Shown here piece by piece: positions 27,188 to 33,939 of a stretch of DNA of 64,000 nucleotides; the stretch's first letter is position 1, and the number at the start of each line of letters is the position of its first letter. A model generated the notes under the pieces. The model searched no databases. It saw nothing but the letters and a program-made list of their open reading frames with translations, and was not told the DNA's origin. Source of the stretch: Rhizobium binae. GTDB lineage: Bacteria; Pseudomonadota; Alphaproteobacteria; Rhizobiales; Rhizobiaceae. The stretch lies in contig NZ_CP071611.1 of NCBI RefSeq assembly GCF_017357225.1, forward strand, positions 155,476 through 219,475, in the 5' to 3' direction. A program made the translations under genes and the position numbers.

Positions 27188-28182
27188 TGGCCATGCCCAA
27201 AACGTCAGGCAGCAAGGCCGTGGTTTCTCTCAGCACTGCCCCTGCCGGCGCAGGACATACGGGCGGCACATTCGCCCGTATGCCCAAACGCCGGGCGGCC
27301 GGGTCCGGCTCAGCCGATCGGGATGCCGGCACCGCATTCTGGCTGATGGCGCCGGCGCTCGGCCTTTACGCCCTCTTCACCCTGCTGCCGATCGCCGCGA
27401 CTTTCTGGCTGAGTTTCAACAGCTCGGCCGGTTTCAACACATCCGCGAACTTCGTCGGCTTCGGCAATTATGCCAAGGCGGCGCATGACCCGATCGTCTG
27501 GAAGAGCCTCGTCCACACCTTCGTCTGGCTCGCCTACCATGTGGTGATGGCAGGCGGGCTCGGCCTGCTGCTGGCGCTCGCCGTCAGCAGGCTGCGTTTT
27601 ACCCAGGTCTTCTTCCGCACCGCCTTCTTCCTGCCGCATCTGGTGTCGCTGGCCGTGGTCGGCGTCATCTGGGCCAATATCTACGATCCCTTCTTCGGCC
27701 TCCTGAACACGGCCCTGACGCGGATCGGGCTTGGTTCCTTCACGCAAGGCTGGCTTTCCGATCCCGCTCTGGTGCTCTTTTCCGTCAGTGTCGCAAGCTC
27801 CTGGCAGGGTTTCGGCCTCTACATGCTGCTCTTCATCGCCGGGCTGCAGAATATCGACCGCTCGCTCTACGATGCGGCTGAGGTGGACGGCGCCAACAGC
27901 TTCGAGAAGCTGATCCATGTAACCCTGCCGGGGCTTCGCGAGGTCACGACCTTCGTCGTCTCGCTGGCGATGATCAATGGTCTGAAGGGCTTCGCCACGG
28001 TCTTCGTCATGACCAATGGCGGGCCATTCTACCAGAGCGAACTGATCACCACCTATATCTACCGCCTTGCCTTCCAGTCCCAGGATCACGGGCTTGCGGC
28101 GGTGCTCTGCATCCTGCTCAGCCTGCTGGCAATCGTCATCACCATTGTCTTCAACCGCTGGCGCGCGAGGCTTTCCCAATGA
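27187..28182 (+). CDS. Carbohydrate ABC transporter permease, MalF-like
   Basis: 331-residue permease with a long cytoplasmic N-tail of about 48 residues and six membrane helices from FWLMAPALGLYALFTLLPI onward. EAA loop DAAEVDGANSFEKLIHVTLP near 229-248. GTG 27187 overlaps the preceding stop by one base and has GAGG seven bases upstream; ATG 27193 is an alternative. Partner of the next gene. Confidence 0.88.
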   Translation: MAMPKTSGSKAVVSLSTAPAGAGHTGGTFARMPKRRAAGSGSADRDAGTAFWLMAPALGLYALFTLLPIAATFWLSFNSSAGFNTSANFVGFGNYAKAAHDPIVWKSLVHTFVWLAYHVVMAGGLGLLLALAVSRLRFTQVFFRTAFFLPHLVSLAVVGVIWANIYDPFFGLLNTALTRIGLGSFTQGWLSDPALVLFSVSVASSWQGFGLYMLLFIAGLQNIDRSLYDAAEVDGANSFEKLIHVTLPGLREVTTFVVSLAMINGLKGFATVFVMTNGGPFYQSELITTYIYRLAFQSQDHGLAAVLCILLSLLAIVITIVFNRWRARLSQ

Positions 28183-29006
28183 GTATGCGCAATCGCGAAT
28201 GGCCGGCGGCGCTGGCGCTGACCCCTGTCTTGATCCTGATCCTCGCCCCCTTCGTCTGGCTGCTGATCTCCAGTTTCAAGACCGAAGCCGAGATCGGCCA
28301 AGCCGATCCCTTCACCTGGCCCGCCGACCTGATGTGGCGGAACTATCTCGACGCCTGGCAGATCGGCGGCTTCGGCGATCTCGTCGGCAACAGCCTCATC
28401 AATCTCGTCGGCGTCGTCATCCTGTCGCTGCTCACCTGCGCACCGGCCGGCTATGCGCTGGCCAAGATCCGCTTTCCCGGCCGCGAATGGCTGTTCTACG
28501 CCTTCATCCTCGGCCTTACCGTACCGGTCCAGGCGATCGTCATTCCGCTCTATCAGGTGCTCTTCGGGCTCGACCTCGTCAACACGCTGACCGGCATCGT
28601 GCTGGTGCAGGTGAGCAATGGCATTCCCTTCGGCATCTTTCTCATGCGGAGCTTCTTCATCGGCGTTCCGGACGAACTGATCGAAGCGGCGACGATCGAC
28701 GGCGCCTCGCATGTCCAGATCCTCACCAAGGTTTTCCTGCCAATCTCGACGCCGGCGGTGCAGGCGCTCGTCATCATCAGCGCGCTCTCCACCTGGAACG
28801 ATTTCTTCCTGCCGCTGATCGTGCTGATCAGTCCGGAAGTGCAGACGCTGCCGCTCGGGCTCGTCCGTTTCGCCAGCACCTATGCGTCGGATTACCGCCT
28901 GGTCTTCTCCGGGACGGTCATTTCATTCCTGCCGATCATTCTTCTCTACATCCTGATGCAGCGCCGTTTCACCGAGGGGCTGACCCAGGGGGCAATCAAG
29001 GGCTGA
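28179..29006 (+). CDS. Carbohydrate ABC transporter permease, MalG-like
   Basis: 275-residue permease, starting 4 bp inside the preceding gene. First helix near residues 10-30 (ALALTPVLILILAPFVWLL), EAA loop IEAATIDGASHVQILTKVFLP near 167-187, and the typical MalG ending RRFTEGLTQGAIKG. No ATPase gene follows in this operon: the next gene is an oxidoreductase. The importer must use an ATPase encoded elsewhere, for example the UgpC-like protein at 2601-3677 or a chromosomal one. Confidence 0.9.
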   Translation: MSMRNREWPAALALTPVLILILAPFVWLLISSFKTEAEIGQADPFTWPADLMWRNYLDAWQIGGFGDLVGNSLINLVGVVILSLLTCAPAGYALAKIRFPGREWLFYAFILGLTVPVQAIVIPLYQVLFGLDLVNTLTGIVLVQVSNGIPFGIFLMRSFFIGVPDELIEAATIDGASHVQILTKVFLPISTPAVQALVIISALSTWNDFFLPLIVLISPEVQTLPLGLVRFASTYASDYRLVFSGTVISFLPIILLYILMQRRFTEGLTQGAIKG

Positions 29007-29008
29007 CC

Positions 29009-30100
29009 ATGTCGCATCACGTCCAGCGGGAAATCCGCTACAATTTCGAATTCGACCACCGCATCAAAGCCTGCTTTATCGGCGCCGGCGGCCATGCCTA
29101 CCGCAATATCTACCCGGCGCTGCGTTATGCGCCGATCGAACTCGCCGGCATCTGCGATCTCGATCTTCGCCGTGCCGAAAAATTCGCCAAGCTCTTCGGG
29201 GCAGGGAAAGCTTATACCGGTCATCGCGAGATGCTGGAGCGCGAAAAGCCGGAGCTGGTCTTTCTCGTCACCGCCTACCATCCCGACGGCCGGGTGCAGG
29301 CAACGGATCTGGCGCTCGACGCGCTCGCCGCGGGCGCGCATGTCTGGATGGAAAAACCGACCGCCGCGACCATGGAAGACATCGAAAGGTTGCAGGCGGC
29401 AAGTGCCGCGGCCGGCCGCATGGTGATGACCGGTCTCAAGAAGACCTTCTTCCCGACGATCGAGAAGCTCAGGGATTTGATCGGTTCGCCGGGTTTCGGC
29501 CGGCTGACATCGATCAATGTCCGCTATCCCCAGAGCCTGCCGAAACCGCAAGACCGTGCGGATCTCGTCAAGATGCAGAGCTTCCTCGATCACATCTATC
29601 ATCCCGGCGCGATCCTCAATTTCCTCGGCGGCGAGATCGAACGCGCCAGTTATGAATGGGAAGCGTTGACCGGCGCCACCGTCACCAGCCTGCGCTTCCG
29701 CTCCGGCGCGATCGGCACACTGCATCTTGCCGCCGGCCAATCCGGCGGCAGCATCTTCGAGCGGGTCGAGATCATCGGCGAAGGCGCCAATGCGATCGTC
29801 GAAAACGGCAGCCGCCTGACCTATTTCCGCAGGGCGGACCTGCCGTCCTATGGCCGCGCCGCAAGCTTCGTCCAGCCGGACGAGAATGCCGCACTCATCT
29901 ACGAGCCGGAGCACTCGCTCGGCCAACTCTACAACAACAATCTCTTCTATCTCGGCTATGTGCCCGAGATCCTACATCTGACGGATGCGATCCTCGCCGG
30001 CACATCAATCACCCGGGGCACGCTCGAAATCGCCCGCGAGATCATGAAGCTCTTCGACTTCTTTAGACGCGCGGACGCCGGCGTCACTACCAATTTCTGA
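29009..30100 (+). CDS. Gfo/Idh/MocA-family NAD(P)-dependent oxidoreductase
   Basis: 363-residue oxidoreductase. Rossmann fold start is CFIGAGGHAYRNIYPAL (about residues 18-34), with ICDLDLRRAEKFAKLF as the second strand, and the conserved EKP of the family in VWMEKPTAATMEDI near 116. The C-terminal sheet domain contains DHIYHPGAILNFLGG, with His in the region expected for catalysis. Start ATG 29009, 2 bp after the permease stop. Such enzymes oxidise or reduce sugars, inositols or sugar acids with bound NAD(P), so it is the best candidate for the first catabolic step on the imported compound. Confidence 0.88.
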   Translation: MSHHVQREIRYNFEFDHRIKACFIGAGGHAYRNIYPALRYAPIELAGICDLDLRRAEKFAKLFGAGKAYTGHREMLEREKPELVFLVTAYHPDGRVQATDLALDALAAGAHVWMEKPTAATMEDIERLQAASAAAGRMVMTGLKKTFFPTIEKLRDLIGSPGFGRLTSINVRYPQSLPKPQDRADLVKMQSFLDHIYHPGAILNFLGGEIERASYEWEALTGATVTSLRFRSGAIGTLHLAAGQSGGSIFERVEIIGEGANAIVENGSRLTYFRRADLPSYGRAASFVQPDENAALIYEPEHSLGQLYNNNLFYLGYVPEILHLTDAILAGTSITRGTLEIAREIMKLFDFFRRADAGVTTNF

Positions 30101-30110
30101 ACAGGGGAAG

Positions 30111-30497
30111 ATGGCCTTGACCGAGAAAGATGTGATTTTCAAAAAGGCCGGCGGCGAATTCATGCCGACCACCTGGGGCGAACTCAACTGGAAGATCACC
30201 GGCGACGGCACGCCGGGCGCCGAGATGACATTCGGCACCTGCCGCATCAATCCCGGCGAGCGCAACCAGCTGCATTCCCATCCCGATTGCGAGGAGATCC
30301 TCTATGTCGTTTCCGGCCATTGCGAGCACAAGCTCGGCGATGCCCTCTACCGGCTCGAAGCCGGCGACGCCATCCGGATTCCCCGCAATGTCCGCCATTG
30401 GGCCCGCGCCCTCGGCTCCGAACCGCTCTTTGCGCTGATCATGTTCTCCTCCGGCACCAGGACGGCAATCAATCATGAAGGCGAGGGGGCGGCCTGA
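30111..30497 (+). CDS. Cupin-domain protein
   Basis: 128-residue single-domain cupin. Motif 1 is in HSHPDCEEILYVVSGHCE (about residues 49-66; metal ligands His, His, Glu), motif 2 in GDAIRIPRNVRHWARAL near 85-101 (His). GGGGAAG precedes ATG 30111. Last in the operon behind the Gfo/Idh gene. Small cupins of this kind can be sugar isomerases, epimerases or mannose-6-phosphate-isomerase-like enzymes; the exact role is not determined. Confidence 0.82.
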   Translation: MALTEKDVIFKKAGGEFMPTTWGELNWKITGDGTPGAEMTFGTCRINPGERNQLHSHPDCEEILYVVSGHCEHKLGDALYRLEAGDAIRIPRNVRHWARALGSEPLFALIMFSSGTRTAINHEGEGAA

Positions 30498-30784
30498 GCT
30501 AACCGGGGAAAAAATATGGCGTCGATTGCGCATCACCACCTCTGACCATCGGCATGCCGGCAATGAACTCAAGGGCCATCTGCATTCGGCCGCAACGGGC
30601 ACGCGTCTTGGCGAAGCGGAGCTCTGAGACGGCCTTTTCTCCTGCATTTGCTAATATTCTGACGATTGTGTGAAGCCGCCCCGACACCTCTGACAAACCG
30701 CATTGTCTCTGCTATGTCAGGAAAAATGCGGTGGCCAGCCGATTGCCGCCGCGCTCTGTCCGATCAATGCCTGGAGTTTGAACG
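30498..30784. other. Intergenic region between the cupin and the YghU-like gene
   Basis: 287 bp without a convincing gene. A 65-codon minus-strand frame at 30499-30696 exists but has no recognisable domain or ribosome-binding site, and I do not call it. The promoter of the GST gene should lie in its last 100 bp. Confidence 0.35.
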
Positions 30785-31660
30785 ATGAGCGGTTCTTCCG
30801 AATACGTACCCCCGAAGGTCTGGACCTGGAACAAGGCGAATGGTGGCCAGTTCGCCAACATCAATCGCCCGATCGCAGGGCCGACGCATGAGAAGGAGCT
30901 TCCGATCGGCCGTCATCCGCTGCAGCTCTATTCACTGGGCACGCCGAACGGCCAGAAGGTCACGATCATGCTCGAGGAACTGCTGGCCCTTGGCCATAGC
31001 GGCGCCGAATATGATGCCTGGCTGATCCGGATCGGTGATGGAGACCAGTTCGGAAGCGGCTTCGTCAAGGTCAACCCCAACTCGAAGATCCCGGCACTGA
31101 TGGACCGCAGCGGCGAAAAGCCGATCCGCGTCTTCGAGTCCGGTGCCATCCTCACCTATCTCGCCGAAAAGTTCGGCGCTTTCCTGCCGACCGAACCGAG
31201 CGAACGCGCCGAATGCCTGTCGTGGCTGTTCTGGCAAATGGGCAGCGCACCCTATCTCGGCGGCGGCTTCGGCCATTTCTACGCCTATGCGCCGACGAAG
31301 ATCGAATACGCGATCGACCGCTTCGCCATGGAGGTGAAGCGCCAGCTCGATGTGCTCGATCGCCGCCTTGCAGAAAGCGAATATCTGGCTGGCAGCCAAT
31401 ATACGATCGCCGATATTGCCGTCTGGCCGTGGTATGGCGGCCTGGTGAAGGGCTGGACCTACGGCGCGGCCGAATTCCTGCAGGTCGAGGACTATAAGAA
31501 CGTCCAGCGCTGGGCCGATCTCATCCACAGCCGGCCGGCCGTACAGCGCGGCCGGATGGTCAACCGCCTCTCCGGCGACCCTTCGAGCCAATTGCACGAG
31601 CGTCACGACGCCAGCGACTTCGAGACGAAGACGCAGGACAAGCTCGCGGCCGCCGAGTAA
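30785..31660 (+). CDS. yghU: Glutathione S-transferase family protein, YghU-like
   Basis: 291-residue GST of the YghU/Nu class, a glutathione-dependent disulfide-bond oxidoreductase. The N-terminal extension (PPKVWTWNKANGGQFANINRPIAGPTHEKELP) before the thioredoxin-like fold is diagnostic; the GSH-binding region is LGTPNGQKVTIMLEELL near 52-68 and NPNSKIPALMD near 99-109. The C-terminal helical domain contains LSWLFWQMGSAPYLGGGFGHFY and YTIADIAVWPWY. Cytoplasmic; reduces disulfides or peroxides with glutathione. Stands alone. Confidence 0.92.
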   Translation: MSGSSEYVPPKVWTWNKANGGQFANINRPIAGPTHEKELPIGRHPLQLYSLGTPNGQKVTIMLEELLALGHSGAEYDAWLIRIGDGDQFGSGFVKVNPNSKIPALMDRSGEKPIRVFESGAILTYLAEKFGAFLPTEPSERAECLSWLFWQMGSAPYLGGGFGHFYAYAPTKIEYAIDRFAMEVKRQLDVLDRRLAESEYLAGSQYTIADIAVWPWYGGLVKGWTYGAAEFLQVEDYKNVQRWADLIHSRPAVQRGRMVNRLSGDPSSQLHERHDASDFETKTQDKLAAAE

Positions 31661-31744
31661 GCAAGCGGCCCCCGCGACGGTGTCGCAGCAATAAGTGACG
31701 CTCCGCCGTCTTTACGGCGACGGAGCATCTGCATGCTGCCCGAC

Positions 31745-31860
31745 TCATTTCTTGACCGTATCCTCCAGGGAAGCGGCCGAGCGGGTTCTGGTAGAAATTG
31801 TCGATATTCTTGCGCGAGACGTTGATATAGGGGCTGCAATAGAGGTCGATCCAGTTGACG
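31745..31860 (-). pseudogene. Remnant: C-terminal end of a peptide-type ABC substrate-binding protein
   Basis: Minus-strand reading gives [20 protein letters not shown], then FYQNPLGRF, and in a shifted frame LEDTVKK plus stop (31747-31745). This resembles the end of a family 5 (oligopeptide/nickel) extracellular binding protein; the change of frame after GRF means an indel. No 5' part is present: beyond 31866 the sequence is that of a different, plus-strand gene remnant. Assigned by recollection of family ends, so moderate confidence. Confidence 0.45.
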
Positions 31861-32144
31861 TCGACAACACCGTCTACCGCAACATGAACGGCCCGACCGA
31901 GTTTCACGTCATCGGCTCGATGAAGGACCGGACGATCGAAGACCGGCTCGACCGCATCGAGGCGCCGACGCTGCTGATCTCGGGGAAATATGACGAGGCG
32001 ACGCCCCTGGTGGTAAGGCCTTATCTCGAACGCGTCCCCGGCTGCGAATGGGTGCTCTTCGAAAATTCCAGCCACATGCCGCATGTCGAGGAAAAGCAGC
32101 TTTGCCTGGCGACCGTTTCCGGCTTTCTGTCGCGCTACGACTGA
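31860..32144 (+). pseudogene. Remnant: C-terminal end of a proline iminopeptidase-like alpha/beta hydrolase
   Basis: The frame reads [19 protein letters not shown], then [20 protein letters not shown] and [20 protein letters not shown], ending at 32144. This is the C-terminal third of the proline iminopeptidase (peptidase S33) family, with the catalytic Asp (GKYDEATP) and His (SSHMPHVEE) but no nucleophile elbow or N-terminus. The open frame continues upstream to 31695 but that part is not homologous. It abuts the minus-strand remnant at about 31860. Not expected to be active. Confidence 0.7.
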
Positions 32145-32160
32145 AGCATATGCCAGTTCG

Positions 32161-33075
32161 TCACGATTGGCGGACAAGCCATTTCTTGGCGACACGGCAG
32201 GCCATCGTATAGGCCGGATCGAAAACGTTGCCGACATCGTAACGCACCACCTGGCCCAGCAGATGGCTGGCCGCCGTCCGGTCGAGGCCGTAATCCGAAG
32301 CGAGCCAAGTCAACATTTCGCTGGTGGCATGCTGAAGCGCCTGATCGAGGGGGCGGGCATTGCCGACGGTGAAGATGTCTTCAGCGGTTTCTCCGCGTGG
32401 CCAGACCAGCCCGGCCTTCTTTTCCACCGTCAGCCGCACCGTGACTTCGAACGTGGTCTCGACGCCGGTGCCGACGATCTCGCCGTCGCCCTGCACGGCA
32501 TGGCAATCGCCGAGATAGAACAGGGCGCCCGGCGCTGATACTGGGAAACGAACCGAGGTGCCCGGGCCGAACAGGCGATAATCCATGTTGCCGCCATATT
32601 CGCCGCTGGTGGCCGTCGATATCGCCTGGCCGAGGCCGGGAGCGACGCCGAAACAGCCGATCATCGGGGCGAGCGGGAGAACGAAATTTTCGAGGCCGGC
32701 GACCGGCTCCGACAGCCGGACGGTCGATGCCTCGCGGTCGATCGCCCAAATGGCGATATCGCGCGGCGGCAGGTCGCGAACCGTTTCGGGATCGATGACA
32801 TTGGCCGCGACGATGCTCCGGGTAAAGCCGGCGTCCCTGGTCGGAACCATGCTGATGATCTCTACCTTCAGCGCATCTCCGGGCTCGGCACCTTCGACGA
32901 AGATCGGGCCGTTCATCGGGTTCGGACCGGAGGTCTGCTTGATGCCGCCCTTGTCATAGCCGATGGCGTCGAGCGTTTCGGTGACGACGGTATCGCCGTC
33001 AGCGACATGCAGCGCCGGCGGCAGCGAGCCGATAACATTGTGAAATCGCGTCGGGATGAAGCGGTGAGTGGTCAT
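32161..33075 (-). CDS. Acetamidase/formamidase family protein
   Basis: 304-residue FmdA_AmdA-family amidohydrolase. Conserved segments: TSGPNPMNGPIFVEGAEPGDALKVEI near residues 48-73, LAPMIGCFGVAP near 135, GGNMDYRLFGPGTSVRFPVSAPGALFYLGDCHAVQGDGE near 160-198 (metal-ligand His and acidic residues) and TVEKKAGLVWPRGET. Predicted to release ammonia from a short-chain amide such as formamide or acetamide. ATG 33075 was taken as start because the family begins just before TRFHNVIG. It converges with the iminopeptidase remnant, 16 bp apart, and stands alone otherwise. Confidence 0.88.
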   Translation of the reverse strand: MTTHRFIPTRFHNVIGSLPPALHVADGDTVVTETLDAIGYDKGGIKQTSGPNPMNGPIFVEGAEPGDALKVEIISMVPTRDAGFTRSIVAANVIDPETVRDLPPRDIAIWAIDREASTVRLSEPVAGLENFVLPLAPMIGCFGVAPGLGQAISTATSGEYGGNMDYRLFGPGTSVRFPVSAPGALFYLGDCHAVQGDGEIVGTGVETTFEVTVRLTVEKKAGLVWPRGETAEDIFTVGNARPLDQALQHATSEMLTWLASDYGLDRTAASHLLGQVVRYDVGNVFDPAYTMACRVAKKWLVRQS

Positions 33076-33221
33076 GAGAATACAGCTCTCGCTCGTTTCG
33101 AATACCATAGTCCGGGCTGACTTGCCCGGCGGAGATTCCAAACTAGATCAGAGATTATATGGGAAGCCAACACGCCCGAGAGCAGGCTATCCGATCTTGC
33201 GTTGCATCCTCGAAATACTAT

Positions 33222-33241
33222 ATGTAGGTAAGTACCTACAT
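33222..33241. promoter_or_regulatory. Perfect inverted repeat, candidate operator of the Phd/VapC pair
   Basis: Arms ATGTAGGTA (33222-33230) and TACCTACAT (33233-33241) are exact complements with a 2-bp spacer, immediately before the ribosome-binding site (GGAGG, 33242-33246) and ATG 33251. Type II antitoxins of the Phd/YefM family autoregulate through short palindromes at this place. Confidence 0.65.
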
Positions 33242-33250
33242 GGAGGCGTA

Positions 33251-33505
33251 ATGAACGTGACAAGTCTTTCCAGCCGCGAACTCAATCACGACGTGAGCAG
33301 GGCAAAGAAGGCGGCGCAAAATGGTCCGGTCATCATTACGGATCGTGGGAAGCCATCCCACGTGTTGATGACCTATGACGAGTTCGAGCGTCTCACCGGC
33401 AAGCGCCGCAGCCTCATCGATGCTCTCTCCATGCCTGGTTTGTCAGATATCGACTTCGACCCGCCGCGTGTTGAGATCGCTCCGCGCGGGGTCGATCTAT
33501 CTTGA
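33251..33505 (+). CDS. Type II antitoxin, Phd/YefM family
   Basis: 84-residue antitoxin. The N-terminal Phd fold (VTSLSSRELNHDVSRAKKAAQNGPVIITDRGKPSHVLMTYDEFERL, about 3-48) binds DNA; the C-terminal tail (DALSMPGLSDIDFDPPRVEIAPRG) is the acidic toxin-neutralising part. ATG 33251 follows GGAGG by 4 bp. The stop overlaps the toxin start by 4 bp. Confidence 0.92.
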   Translation: MNVTSLSSRELNHDVSRAKKAAQNGPVIITDRGKPSHVLMTYDEFERLTGKRRSLIDALSMPGLSDIDFDPPRVEIAPRGVDLS

Positions 33506-33924
33506 AATATTTGCTGGATACCAACGTTGTTTCCGAATTGCGCAAGGTCGGAGACGGCAAAGCCGATGCCAATGTGGTCGCCTGGGCCGGGGCGCAAGAT
33601 ATTGCTGGCTTATGCATCTCCGCCATCACGATCCTGGAGCTGGAGCGTGGAATCCTTGGCGTGCAGCGCCGCGATGCGACGCAGGGTGCTCGCCTGCGTG
33701 CATGGCTGGAAAATCAGGTGCGGCCGGCATTCGCCGGCCGAATCCTGTCGATCGATGACGCGATCGCAACACGCTGCGCGCATCTGCATATTCCGGATCG
33801 GCGCAATGAAGCCGATGCCCTGATTGCCGCAACCGCCCTGGTTCTCGGCCTGACCGTGGTTACGCGCAATGTCCGGGATTTCGAAGGGGCGGGCGTTGTC
33901 GTGCTGGATCCGTGGCAAGAATGA
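33502..33924 (+). CDS. Type II toxin, PIN-domain ribonuclease (VapC/FitB-like)
   Basis: 140-residue PIN-domain toxin. The four conserved acidic positions are visible: Asp6 in LLDTNVVSELR, Glu near 45 in ITILELERGI, Asp near 110 in NEADALIAATAL and Asp near 128 in TRNVRDFEG. Predicted Mg2+-dependent RNase of the FitB group, inhibiting translation when the antitoxin is degraded. Start TTG 33502 overlaps the antitoxin stop (TTGA), an unusual start that may lower toxin output relative to antitoxin. Ends 15 bp before the convergent YhaN-like gene. Confidence 0.92.
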   Translation: MKYLLDTNVVSELRKVGDGKADANVVAWAGAQDIAGLCISAITILELERGILGVQRRDATQGARLRAWLENQVRPAFAGRILSIDDAIATRCAHLHIPDRRNEADALIAATALVLGLTVVTRNVRDFEGAGVVVLDPWQE

Positions 33925-33939
33925 TGTCTTTGCGCCCGA

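Noticed and set aside
30499..30696. 65-codon minus-strand frame after the cupin gene
   Set aside because: No start signal, domain or genomic context supports it.
31695..31860. Upstream extension of the iminopeptidase-like frame
   Set aside because: The sequence here reads as a minus-strand binding-protein end; the plus-strand translation has no similarity to the hydrolase family.
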